A DNA stretch of 64,000 bases from Enhygromyxa salina (lineage in GTDB: Bacteria; Myxococcota_A; Polyangia; Nannocystales; Nannocystaceae), in NCBI RefSeq assembly GCF_002994635.1, contig NZ_PVNL01000074.1, positions 124,001 to 188,000 on the forward strand, given 5' to 3'. The notes beneath the pieces are model-generated. The model was not told where the DNA came from. It made no database searches and worked only from the letters and a program-made list of their open reading frames with translations. Below are positions 1 through 10,300 of this stretch, in pieces. Every line of letters begins with the position of its first letter. Positions within the stretch are counted from its first letter, which is position 1. The position numbers and the translations under genes were made by a program.

Positions 1-1
1 C

Positions 2-1189
2 GACTCGGCCCACGCGCGGGGGGTCGCGGTGATCCTCGACGTGGTCCCCAACCATGTCTACGAGACCCACGAGATCGTCGGCGATCCAGGCACGCTGGGG
101 TGGTTCAACGAGCACCCCAGCGAGTGCGTGTGTGGGACCGCGAGCTGCCCGTGGGCCACGAACATGCAGGACTGCTGGTTCGCGCCCTACCTGCCGGATC
201 TGCGGCTCGAGAACGGCGACGCGATGAACTTCGCGGTCGGCGAGCTGCTGTGGTGGCTGGACAATTTCGAGGTCGATGGCCTGCGGGTCGACGCGGTCCC
301 CATGATGCCGCGCGCGGCCTCGCGGCGGATCGTCCACGCGGTTCACCAGCACACCGCGCCGGGCGTCGATCGCCTGGTGCTCGGCGAGGTGTTCACCGGC
401 TCGGGCACCCCGGGCGTCGCTGGTCTGCGCCGCTATCTCGGCCCCGGCGGGCTCGACAGCGTGTTCGACTTTCCGCTGATGTGGGCGCTGCGGGACGTGC
501 TCGCAACCGACAGCGCCGGGTTCACCAGCCTCGACGCGCTGCTCGATCACATCGACGCGCAGCTCGGCGGTTCGGGGGCCGTGCTGGCGCGGATGCTCGG
601 CAACCACGACGTCGAGCGCTTCGTCTCGACGGTCGTCGGCGACGGCTCCGGCGACCCCTGGGACCAGCCCGCGTCGCAGCCCGAGGGCGTGAACGAGCTC
701 GAGCTCGCGGCGCTCGACCGGGTGAGCCTGGCGCTGACGCTGCAGCTGACCTTGCCGGGGATGCCAGTGCTCTACTATGGCGACGAGCTCGGCCTGGCCG
801 GCGGCGACGATCCCGACAACCGCCGGGTGATGCCCTCGCTCGAGTCGCTGTCGCCGGCCCGCCTCGCGCTGCTCGATCGCGCCCGGACCTTGGGCCAGCT
901 GCGACGCTGCGCGCCCGCGCTGCGCTCCGAGCTACGCCAGACCCTGCACGTGAGCGACGACACCTACGCCTACGCGCGCTCGGCCGGCGATGGGGGCGTC
1001 GCGGTCGTGCTGATCTCGCGGGCCGACGCGCCGCGGGTGATCCCGATCCCCGGCACCAGCACGATCAGCGGAACGTTCGTGGACGCGCTCGGAGGCGGCG
1101 CGGTCGAGCTTGGTGCGGGCGCCGAGGTCGAGCTTGGCCCGCGCGCCGCGATGGTCTTGCTCGCCGCGGACGATCCCTGCTTGCGCTGA
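2..1189 (+). CDS. GH13 alpha-amylase-family glycoside hydrolase, 5'-truncated by window
   Basis: Hydrolyses or rearranges alpha-glucosidic bonds (GH13 family knowledge). The reading frame is open from base 2, so the N-terminus and start lie outside the window. All four GH13 signature regions are visible: region I DVVPNH, region II GLRVDAV with the nucleophile Asp, region III GEVF with the acid/base Glu, and region IV LGNHDVERF with the transition-state Asp. A Cys-bearing insertion (ECVCGTASCPW...DCW) between regions I and II recurs in the next gene, so the two are tandem paralogues. The C-terminal ~90 residues form the usual beta-sandwich end (MVLLAAD). Substrate cannot be told from sequence. 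Because the N-terminus is missing, a signal peptide cannot be judged, but the disulfide-type cysteines suggest export. Confidence 0.9.
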   Translation, partial: DSAHARGVAVILDVVPNHVYETHEIVGDPGTLGWFNEHPSECVCGTASCPWATNMQDCWFAPYLPDLRLENGDAMNFAVGELLWWLDNFEVDGLRVDAVPMMPRAASRRIVHAVHQHTAPGVDRLVLGEVFTGSGTPGVAGLRRYLGPGGLDSVFDFPLMWALRDVLATDSAGFTSLDALLDHIDAQLGGSGAVLARMLGNHDVERFVSTVVGDGSGDPWDQPASQPEGVNELELAALDRVSLALTLQLTLPGMPVLYYGDELGLAGGDDPDNRRVMPSLESLSPARLALLDRARTLGQLRRCAPALRSELRQTLHVSDDTYAYARSAGDGGVAVVLISRADAPRVIPIPGTSTISGTFVDALGGGAVELGAGAEVELGPRAAMVLLAADDPCLR

Positions 1190-1265
1190 GGCGACCGTGG
1201 TCCTCGCGCCGCGCCAGAGGCGGTACTCTAGCGGCCTGCATCTGCTCTCGAGGAACCACCTGGCT

Positions 1266-3275
1266 GTGCGCACTCACCTGACCTTGGTTTTCACTCCGCT
1301 GCTGCTCGCGCTCCCGGCCTGCGCCGTCGATCAATTTCAGTCCGACGACGACTACGGCGATCCGCCCAACAGCGACACCTACAGCCCCGACGACGGCAGC
1401 GACTGGAGCGGCAGCACGTCCACGACCACCGGCGAGCCCGACACGGGCGACGGCGACGGCGACGAGGGCCCGCCCGAGTGTGACGACGCCGACAAGCGCT
1501 GCCCTCACGAGTTCACGCTGCCCGACATGAGCTACTCGAGCGTCGACGTGATCGGCGACTTCTCGTCCGACGGCTGGACCGCTGGCGCGTCGATGACCCT
1601 GGACGGCGGGACCTGGCGGGTGATCACGGGCGTGCCCTGGGACACCCCCGTCGAGTACAAATTCAGGGTCGACGGCGGGCAGGGCTACATCCCCGACCCC
1701 AACAACCCCAATCAGGTCGACGACGGGTTCGGCGGGTTCAACTCCGTGCTCGACGCGACCACCTGTGAAGACTGGGACTGCGAGTCCGACCTGATCGGCG
1801 ACTTTGACTGGCGCGACGCGGTCATCTACTTCGTGTTCGTCGATCGCTTCTATAACGGCGACATGAGCAACGACGGCCCGATCGGCGTAGAGGCGCTGGC
1901 CGACTGGCAGGGCGGCGACTGGGCCGGGGTCTCGCAAAAGATCAACGAGGGCTACTTTGACGATCTCGGCGTGAATGTGCTGTGGCTGTCGGTGCCCATG
2001 GACAACACCCAGGCCAGCGGGGCCGGGACCGACGGCCATCAATACTCGGCCTATCACGGCTACTGGCCGCAGAACCTCGATCAGACCGAGGAGCACTTTG
2101 GGACCCTGGCCGAGCTGCAGGCGCTCGTCGAGCTGGCCCACGCCCACGACATCAAGGTGCTGTTCGACTACGCCATGAACCACGTGCACTCGAGCGCGCC
2201 GATCTACGCGCAGAACCCCGGGTGGTTCTGGCCCAACGACAACGGCCAGGGCGGCGACTGTGTGTGCGGGGGCGGCTGCGGGTGGGACGGCGCCGACGGG
2301 CGGCGCTGCTGGTTCACGCCCTACCTGCCGGACTTCAACTTCACCGACGCGGGCGCGCGGGACTACTCGGTCGGCAACGCCATGCAGTGGATCGCCGACA
2401 CCGGCGTCGACGGGTTCCGGCTCGACGCGGTCAAGCACATCGAAGATCAGTGGCTGCTCGATCTCCGCGCGCGGGTCGAGAGCGAGGTCGAGCCAAACAC
2501 CGGTGAGCACTTCTACATGGTCGGCGAGACCTTCACCGGGGACCGCGACCTGATCGCCTACTACGTCAATTCGTCGATGCTCGACGGCCAGTTCGACTTT
2601 CCGCTGCGCATGGAGCTGGCCAACAAGCTGCTCATGCGCAACGGCGCAATGTCGGACTTTGCCGCGTTCATGGACGGCAACGACGACTACTATGGCGCCG
2701 GGATCATGAGCACCTTCATTGGGAATCATGACATCCCGCGGGTGATCCACCTCGCCGAGGATCAGCCGGTGTGGAACAGCGAGTGGACCGACGGCAAGGA
2801 TCTGGCGTGGTCCAACATTCCGCTGCCAGGGAACCTGGCGCCGTTCGAGCGCGTGGCCCTGGGCTTCTCGGTCTTGTTGACGACCCCCGGGGCGCCGCTG
2901 ATCTATTATGGTGACGAGGTCGGCATGGCCGGCGCGGGCGACCCAGACAATCGCCGCTTCATGCAGTGGGATGGCTACAGCGCCGGGCAGGAGCTGCTGC
3001 TCGATCACGTCATGACCCTCAACGCGATCCGAGCCGAGCAGATGCCGCTGCGCCGCGGGGATCGAACCACGCTCAGCGCCGACGCGGACACCTTCGTGTA
3101 CGAGATGAGCTTTGGCTCGGACAGCGTGTACGTGGCGATCAACCGGTCGGATGGCAACCGCAGCGCGGGCGGGCTGCCGGGGGGGAGCTATCAGGATCTT
3201 CTGACCGGGCAGAACGTGGCTGGTCCGGGGGTCGATTTGCCGGCTCGGACCAGCATGGTGTTGCTGCCGCAGTGA
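1266..3275 (+). CDS. GH13 alpha-amylase-family lipoprotein with N-terminal E-set/CBM48-like domain
   Basis: Exported starch/maltodextrin-type glycosidase, 669 aa. I chose the GTG at 1266 because it gives a clean lipoprotein signal (LLLALPAC, Cys about residue 19) and has GAGGA about 11 nt upstream; the longer in-frame extension lacks a signal. After the lipobox comes a Ser/Thr/Asp-rich linker, then a beta-sandwich of CBM48/E-set type (SSVDVIGDFSSDGW ... PVEYKFRVDG), then the catalytic barrel beginning DAVIYFVFVDRFYNGD. Catalytic regions: FDYAMNH, GFRLDAVKHIE, MVGETF and FIGNHDIPRVIH, all with the expected Asp/Glu/Asp. It carries the same Cys insertion as the upstream paralogue, from which it is separated by 76 bp. 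The pair probably degrades extracellular alpha-glucans together; the exact linkage specificity is unknown. Confidence 0.9.
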   Translation: MRTHLTLVFTPLLLALPACAVDQFQSDDDYGDPPNSDTYSPDDGSDWSGSTSTTTGEPDTGDGDGDEGPPECDDADKRCPHEFTLPDMSYSSVDVIGDFSSDGWTAGASMTLDGGTWRVITGVPWDTPVEYKFRVDGGQGYIPDPNNPNQVDDGFGGFNSVLDATTCEDWDCESDLIGDFDWRDAVIYFVFVDRFYNGDMSNDGPIGVEALADWQGGDWAGVSQKINEGYFDDLGVNVLWLSVPMDNTQASGAGTDGHQYSAYHGYWPQNLDQTEEHFGTLAELQALVELAHAHDIKVLFDYAMNHVHSSAPIYAQNPGWFWPNDNGQGGDCVCGGGCGWDGADGRRCWFTPYLPDFNFTDAGARDYSVGNAMQWIADTGVDGFRLDAVKHIEDQWLLDLRARVESEVEPNTGEHFYMVGETFTGDRDLIAYYVNSSMLDGQFDFPLRMELANKLLMRNGAMSDFAAFMDGNDDYYGAGIMSTFIGNHDIPRVIHLAEDQPVWNSEWTDGKDLAWSNIPLPGNLAPFERVALGFSVLLTTPGAPLIYYGDEVGMAGAGDPDNRRFMQWDGYSAGQELLLDHVMTLNAIRAEQMPLRRGDRTTLSADADTFVYEMSFGSDSVYVAINRSDGNRSAGGLPGGSYQDLLTGQNVAGPGVDLPARTSMVLLPQ

Positions 3276-3869
3276 CCGGGGAGACCAGGGGCGGGAAGCG
3301 TTCTCGCCAGCGCGAGCCGAAGCGATCGTGATCTCGAGCCGATCGCCGCGGTCGGAGTCGAGCGCGCGTGGGAGCAGATCTCTTTCGTGCCTGAGCGATT
3401 CGTGGGACGCGGCGGTGACTGCGACTTCGACGTACCCATCCAGGCGCTTGCACGACGCCGGCCTTTGGACACGGGTGTGTCCTGAACGGGCTGCACTACA
3501 GATCGAAGGGCAGCCGCCCCGGCCCATCCGTTACCCGGCCCAAGATGGGCCGCTTTTGCTCACAGACTCGTGAAGGCAAAGTGTTAAGGAACTTTCCCCG
3601 GGCTCGCTCCTGGGCTCGTCGCCTGCCACAAGCAGGTCTTTCCATGAGTGCAGGAACCTGTCCGATCGGATCGGAGAGTGCTTAAACCTTCCCGAACGTT
3701 GCTTGGCCGATTTGCACGGCCGACTTGTCCAGCTCATCGATGTGGTTGATCCCAACGAGATCACGGACCAACGATCACACCACTTCCCCTTGCCGGCGGC
3801 TGGTAATCACGCCACCATCGGCGCCAGGTTGGTCGCTCCCGGCGATCGAGGGGAACGACTCCGAGCAAG
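3276..3869 (+). other. 594-bp gap without a supported gene
   Basis: No reading frame here shows protein-like composition or a recognisable motif on either strand. Several stretches (about 3570-3600, 3680-3690 and 3750-3800) are less GC-rich than the neighbouring genes, so promoter sequences for the downstream operon are expected here. I found no convincing -35/-10 pair. Confidence 0.4.
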
Positions 3870-6800
3870 ATGATGGCGACAACAGCAAGATGGCTGCAAG
3901 AGTTCCTCCGTGGGCGCAACCTCGTCAAACCCGATGGTCGGCCGCTGTTCGAGTATCGTACCAGGGAGGCCGAGTTCGCATCGCTGCAAGCGCTCGTGTC
4001 CGAGACTCTGTTCGTCAGTGCCCACGATTGCGGGGCATTTTGCCTCTACGCTGCGGAGTGGTGGCGACGACATGGTGAAGGACTGACCTTCAAGGGTCTG
4101 CTCGAGTCGCTTGGTTGGGACTGCTCCTACACCGAGCTCTACGGCGAGATCGAGCAGGGACTACGCTACTGGGGCCGGCACTTGCGGATCGTTCGTACGC
4201 CGACCCGAAGCTGGCGCGATTTCGTGGGTAGCCTCTCGCGCGAGGGTGGTCTCCCGCTCCAACTCCTGCTCGATTCCCAAACCTCGATCCGCCGGTTCTT
4301 CCGCCAGCTGCTTCAGATCCAGAGCACCGGCGTCGAGGTGACTGCAAAGTGGGCAGAGGTTGCGGCGATCGACCTTCCCAAGGCCTGGCGTCATCCCGAC
4401 ATCTACGAACTCGCGCCCGCCCTCGTCAATCACATCTGGCAGTTGCGCAAGAGTGTTGCTCACGCCGAGCAGCCTGTGCTCGAACTCGACCGCGTCCAAA
4501 CAGGTTGGCAGGAGCGACTCCCGATCTTGGTCGACAGCGACGTCGCCGCGGCCTTGGTCCGCGGTCTAGTCGAGGACGCTCAGAAAATCGCCACCAGCGG
4601 ACGCCTCGGTCTCACAGTCGAGACCCGGCTGATGCTCCGCAACGGCGAATGGTCGTTCCAACGTGTGCTCCAGCCCCCTCGACGCATGCAGCCTCGCGAG
4701 CTGTGGAAACTGCTCGACCTCGATCCCCAAGCGGACGACAATCCCCGTCGCGTTCGCATCCTGATCGACGACGGGAGCGGGCCGCGACCGCTCGCCATCG
4801 CCACTCAGTGGAAGGCGGATGACCCCTTCGAACTTGTGCCGCTGGTCGAGGGTGCGCTGGTCTCGTTCTCCGCGACCGAGTTGGTGGTGCTCGCGGACAC
4901 CGTGAGCGAGGCGTTCCCCGGCAAGCTACTTCGAGGTGGTGAGCGGCTCGACCACGGGCCCTGGGTGTTCATCGCCGACGGGCAGGATGAAGGCGGCGGC
5001 GAAGAATGGAAGCTCATCGCGCAAGGCTCGGCCCGCGTGCGGTCGAGCGACGTCTTGGTCGCCCTGCCTGCCAATTGCCCCTCGACCCTCCGGGGTACTG
5101 AGCCACACGGTCAACTCATCACTCACAAGGGAGTCCGTGCCCTTGTTCGAGTCACTGGTGGACCAATCCACATCAACGACGTGGATTCTGGCGAGCGCTA
5201 CGTCGTCGAGGCCTCGGCCAGCGAGGACGATGCCCAGGCCTACCGGTTCGAGGGGCCGCTGTTCGGTGAGGAACTTCGACCCCCGGTCTGGCGAGGCGTG
5301 CCTCGGGTCTACGAGGAGCCCATGTTCGGCGTCCGTCGCGAAGTGCACCCCCGTGACCTCGAATGGCGACCCAAACACGGCGGCCACACCTGGGCCCGCC
5401 TGTCCGACGCTTGTCGAGGCCATGTCGAGATCCGTCTTCGGCGCGGCGGGACCACTGCGTTCGCCCGCTCGCTCCTCATCGTGCCCAAAGCCACGGTCTT
5501 CGAGATCCGCCCCACGAGCGACCACAACACCGCCGAACTCCTGCTCGATGGGACCGAGGCCAGCCACGGTCTCCTGCGCGCTGATGCGGGCTTCGAGGTG
5601 GTGTCGCTGGCTGATTCAGGCAACCTCGCCTGGGCCGTCACTTCGACCGACGACGCTCCGGCGCGTGTCCAAGTCCAACTTCGCTGGACGGAGTCGCGCG
5701 CCATGAAGCTGTGGCTCCCGTTTCCCAAGGTCGGAATTCGTTTCATCGACAACGCTGGTCGAGTGCTCCCCAATGACGCCACCGTCGCCCTCGACAACCT
5801 TCGTGGGTGCCGGGTCGAGGCCTTATTGCCCCGTCACGAGCCACATCCCTTTGTCGAAGCGAAGCTGAAGAGCGCCACCGATCGCCCAGGCGGGTTCGTC
5901 AGCGATTCGAACTTTGCCCACAAGCTCCGGCTGCTGAGTAAACGTGGCGCGCCGCTGATCCGTCGGTTCGCCCTCGATCTTTCTCGACTCGTAGATGATG
6001 TGGGTCTGCGCCTCGCAGGCACCACCGAGCTCAACGCGTTTGTGAGGCTCGTAGTCCAGACCCGAACCGGCAAGACCCGGTTGAACGTCCGACGCTTCCC
6101 ACTTTCCATGATGGTGACCCCCGAGCACACCGGCGTGATGGTCTTGCCCGACAAGAGCGAGACCTTCGTCGACGAACTCGTTATGGGGATGGAACTCCAT
6201 CGAATCCCGATACGCTCGCCCGACGCCACACCGGTTTCGATGGAGCGGTCGCCAGCTGGATGGACGATCGGACTCGACGAAGACAACGCTGAAACCTGGC
6301 TCGTGATCGGCTCTCGTGAGGGGCGCTGCTGTGCACGGCCGGTGATCTGGCACCCGCCCCGGGACTCTGGACCCGCTCCCGAACTCGACGACATCTCGAC
6401 GCTCACCGACGCCGTCGGCGTCGCCTGGAAGCAGGTACGACTCGCTGCGATCAGCAAGGTCCTCGACGAACTGATCGCCGACCCCTCCCACCCCGAGTGG
6501 ACCCAACTGACCCCATTCCTTGGGTCACTCGCCACACTCCCCGCCACGACCTACGACGTGCTCGACGTCGCGGTGCGAAAACCGACGCTGTGCGTCTACA
6601 CGTTGATCGATATGTCACCCTCGGTGGGATTACAACCACTGTGGACCGCTCTCGAGCAACTCAGCTTCGCGTGGAAGTTGGTCCCCGTCAAAGCGTGGAT
6701 TGCCGGCTTTCGGCTGTGGTGGGCCCGGATCGAAGCCGACGTCGCCAAACTCGACGAGGGACTTCAGCCCATCGTCCTGGATGCCGCCCGGAACCAGCTC

Positions 6801-7304
6801 GCTAGTACATTGAGCGCGATCGAGGCCCGGTTGCACGGGTTCACGATCGTCCGTGAACTCATCGAATGCGCGCTGCTCGGGGCTGAGCCAGGCCAGTACA
6901 TGCAATTTCTCGCCTTCCCCGGGGGCCTGGGACGCGCCCCCCTGCTCGAGGGCCGCGACGAAGCCCGGATGAACCTGTTCCGGACCCACGCTGACGACCG
7001 ATCGTGGCCGTCGTTCCAAGCAGCTCGCGACCTCCTCGACGAGTTTCCGGGTCAGGTCCCCAAGAGCCTGCTTCCGCTCGGCGTCTTCGCCAACAAGATC
7101 CGCGAGAAGACCCGGTTCGTCACCTACGCCCCCGTCCAGGCCGCCATCGCGGCGGCCTGCGGGCTCAAACTCAACCCCGAGCAGATCTTCGCTCTCCGCC
7201 AGCTTGAGGCCTTCGACAATACATGGTTTGACCACTGCTACGAGGCGAGCCTCGCTGCGGCGATCGGAATCATGCTCGAGAGCGATCCCGAGACCTTCCA
7301 ATGA
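3870..7304 (+). CDS. DruH-like protein of a putative type III Druantia defence operon
   Basis: Large 1144-aa soluble protein, no signal peptide or membrane segment. I do not recognise a catalytic domain. The N-terminus contains the string GRPLFEYR near residue 25, followed by a helical segment; the middle is rich in beta-strand-like sequence and the last 250 residues are helical. The assignment rests on context: it lies upstream of, and overlaps by 4 bp (ATGA), a ~2.1-kb-residue DUF1998 helicase, and type III Druantia is known to consist of just two genes, druH (large, poorly characterised) and druE. Two adjacent ATG codons (3870, 3873) are possible starts; GAGGGG lies about 15 nt upstream. 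Alternative: an accessory protein of some other helicase-based defence system. Confidence 0.6.
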   Translation: MMATTARWLQEFLRGRNLVKPDGRPLFEYRTREAEFASLQALVSETLFVSAHDCGAFCLYAAEWWRRHGEGLTFKGLLESLGWDCSYTELYGEIEQGLRYWGRHLRIVRTPTRSWRDFVGSLSREGGLPLQLLLDSQTSIRRFFRQLLQIQSTGVEVTAKWAEVAAIDLPKAWRHPDIYELAPALVNHIWQLRKSVAHAEQPVLELDRVQTGWQERLPILVDSDVAAALVRGLVEDAQKIATSGRLGLTVETRLMLRNGEWSFQRVLQPPRRMQPRELWKLLDLDPQADDNPRRVRILIDDGSGPRPLAIATQWKADDPFELVPLVEGALVSFSATELVVLADTVSEAFPGKLLRGGERLDHGPWVFIADGQDEGGGEEWKLIAQGSARVRSSDVLVALPANCPSTLRGTEPHGQLITHKGVRALVRVTGGPIHINDVDSGERYVVEASASEDDAQAYRFEGPLFGEELRPPVWRGVPRVYEEPMFGVRREVHPRDLEWRPKHGGHTWARLSDACRGHVEIRLRRGGTTAFARSLLIVPKATVFEIRPTSDHNTAELLLDGTEASHGLLRADAGFEVVSLADSGNLAWAVTSTDDAPARVQVQLRWTESRAMKLWLPFPKVGIRFIDNAGRVLPNDATVALDNLRGCRVEALLPRHEPHPFVEAKLKSATDRPGGFVSDSNFAHKLRLLSKRGAPLIRRFALDLSRLVDDVGLRLAGTTELNAFVRLVVQTRTGKTRLNVRRFPLSMMVTPEHTGVMVLPDKSETFVDELVMGMELHRIPIRSPDATPVSMERSPAGWTIGLDEDNAETWLVIGSREGRCCARPVIWHPPRDSGPAPELDDISTLTDAVGVAWKQVRLAAISKVLDELIADPSHPEWTQLTPFLGSLATLPATTYDVLDVAVRKPTLCVYTLIDMSPSVGLQPLWTALEQLSFAWKLVPVKAWIAGFRLWWARIEADVAKLDEGLQPIVLDAARNQLASTLSAIEARLHGFTIVRELIECALLGAEPGQYMQFLAFPGGLGRAPLLEGRDEARMNLFRTHADDRSWPSFQAARDLLDEFPGQVPKSLLPLGVFANKIREKTRFVTYAPVQAAIAAACGLKLNPEQIFALRQLEAFDNTWFDHCYEASLAAAIGIMLESDPETFQ

Positions 7305-10300
7305 CCACCCACGCCGACTTCTACTCCTCGCTCAGTACCCAACTTGCGCTCCGTTCTTCGCGCGCGGTCATCAGCTATCTCAATCCGCTCTCGCCTGGGC
7401 TCCGTGCGTTCTTGACCAAACATCTCGAGCGGCAAGCGGGCGCCGATGGCAGTTTTCTCGCCGACCCCGTGTTCGAAGCCACCTTCGGGTGGAAGGAGCA
7501 CCACGCGCCCATGAGTTCGCTCGGCGGCTCGCTGCTGCATCACTCGCTCGTCGATGCCATGGATCGGGCCGAGTCCGAGCGGTTCGAGAAGTCCTTCAAC
7601 CCCTACGTCCACCAGGTCGAGGCCTGGAACAAGCTCAAAGAGGAGCCGGCACAGTCGGTGGTCGTGAGCAGTGGCACCGGCTCGGGGAAGACGGAGTGCT
7701 TCCTGGTCCCAATTCTTGACTCGCTCGCCCGCCAGCGTGCGAGCGGGGCCAGCTTGGTCGGGGTTCAGGCCCTGTTTCTGTATCCGCTCAACGCCCTGAT
7801 CAACAGCCAGCGCGACCGGCTTCGAGCGTGGACCAATGACTTCGGCGGAGACATCAAATTCTGCCTCTACAACGGCCAAACCCCCAAAGTCGACCCGCCC
7901 GCCCATGAGGCCAAGAAGGTGCCGCAGGAGGTCATGGGTCGCCCTGCACTTCGGCGGTCGCCACCACCGATCCTGATCACCAACGCGACGATGCTCGAGT
8001 ACATGCTCGTGCGCCAACAAGACGCCCCGATCCTCGAGGCGTCCAAGGGCAAGCTGCGCTGGATCGTCCTCGACGAGGCCCACACCTATATTGGTTCGCA
8101 GGCCGCCGAGGTCTCGCTCTTGCTTCGCCGGGTGCTCCACGCCTTCCAGGTCGAGCCCGAGCAAGTCCGCTTCGTTGCGACATCGGCCACCATCGGCAAG
8201 TTCGGCGACCAAGAGTCACGCGACAAGCTACAAGCGTACCTGGCCGACATCGCCGGCCTGCCCAAGGACCGCGTCCACGTGGTCGAGGGTTCGCGCGAGA
8301 CACCGAATCTGCCCGAGGAGCTCGTATCGCAATCGAACGAACTCGGTGACCTCAGCGACCTCGCTAGTGCCTCGCCCGGACACAGGTTCCGGTCTCTCGC
8401 CACGGTCCCAGCGGTGCGCACGCTCCGGGACACCCTGTCCAAGGGCCCCACTCAGACGGGTGTCCTCGCGGAGGCCACGTTCGGTGACAAAGACCCCGAC
8501 ACGATCGAGAAGACCCTCGAACTGCTCGACGTCGCCCGCATGGCGACCCTCGACAAGCAGCCGTTCCTACCCCTGCGTGCCCACTACTTCCAGCGCACGC
8601 AGCCAGGGCTGTGGAGCTGCATCGATCCCAACTGCTCCGAGCGCCAGCCCGAGCTCGACAATTGGGACTTCGGGCGAGTGTTCCTCGAACACCGATCGAA
8701 GTGCGACTGTGGAGCGCTGGCCCTCGAGCTGGTCATGTGCAGGCGCTGTGGCGCCGAGTATCTGGCGGCGGAGAATCAGCAGGACCCCAAGAACCCCGAG
8801 CCTCGCCTCGTGCCGGTTGGAGGCAGCGATGAGAATTCCGACGACGAATCCGGCGACGAGTCCGGCCAGGAGCCGGGGATCGATGAGGAGACCGATCCTG
8901 ATCCAGACTCACCGCCCAAACCCGGCGAACGCATGCTGGTTTGGCGGCAGCGGGACCACAAGTCCGACCTCCCCGTAGAGATCAACGTGGCCACTGGCAC
9001 ATGGGCGACCCCCGGCACCAGCCACCTCATGGCCCGCTGGCACACCGAGCAGGGAACCTGCCCGCGCTGCGGCGAGCGAGAGTTTGCCCGCGGCGAGATG
9101 CTCCGGAGCATGAACCTCGGCGCGCCGTTCCTGCTCGGTGTGTCCACGCCAACCCTGCTCGAGCACGTTCCGCCCCAGAAAGACGACCCGAAGTCGAAGC
9201 CCTTCGACGGCCGGCGAATCATCACCTTCAGTGACAGTCGCCAGGGCACCGCTCGCTTCTCGCTGCGCTCGCAGATCGAGGCCGAGCGCAACTTCGTCCG
9301 CAGTCACATCTACCATCTCGTCCAGAGCCGCATCACCAGTCCCGCTCTGCCCAACGACGCCGAGAAACTCGCAGGTCTCGAACTCGCGCTCGCGCAGCCC
9401 GGCATGCCCGAGTCGGTCCAAGCCATGCTGGCTAGCCAGGCCGAAGAGATCCGGGCGCGACTGTCTGCCCCTGCCGTCGGCACCGTCACGTGGCCCGAAG
9501 CCGTGCAGTCCCTCGCTGGTTCGAACGCGGTCCAGCACTGGATTCAACCAGCCTGGAAGAGTGACGGCCACGACCGCAAGCTCTACGAGCTGTCCGAGTT
9601 TCTGCTGTTTCGCGAGTTTGCCCGCCGACCGATGCGGCAGAACTCGGTCGAGACCCTCGGTCTCGTCGCCGTCGACTACCGCGAGCTCGACCAAATCGCT
9701 GCTGGTGGAGTGCCGTCGGTCGTCGCCCGCGAAGGCTTGAGCGCCCACGAGTGGCGGTCGTTCATCAAGCTGCTGCTCGACCTTGGGGTCCGTGGCAACA
9801 CAGCCGTCGCCGCCAAACGCGAGTGGCTCGATTGGATGGGCACTCACTTCGCGCTCAAGTTCATCCTCGGACCTCATGCCGAGGTCGGCCAGCGCAACAA
9901 GCAGATGCTCTGGCCCTACATCCGCGAAGGTGGCATGGGCTCACGCTTCGTCAAACTCCTTGCGCGCGTTCTCGGGCTCGACACCGGGGTCGCCGAGGAT
10001 CGCACACGTATCAACGAGCTGCTCGAGCAGGCCTGGACCGACGCGCGGCGTGTGCTCCAGCCTTTCGCCGACGGCCACCAGCTCAGCCACAAGGACTCCG
10101 TGGTGCTCACGAGCATCAGTCACGCGTGGATCTGTCCGACCACCCGCCGGATCCTCGACACGACCTTCCGCGAGACCACCCCCTACATTCCTCGCCGCCA
10201 GGACGCCGACTTGCAGTGCCGCCCGGTGACCATGCCCCGGCTCCCACACCCGTTCCCCGAGCGCGGCGACGCGACCGGACGCCCGATCCCTCCCGGCACC

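Noticed and set aside
1065..3527. Long open frame (820 codons) antisense to the second amylase gene
   Set aside because: High GC leaves antisense frames open; the composition is His/Arg/Val-rich with no motif, while the sense strand has complete GH13 signatures.
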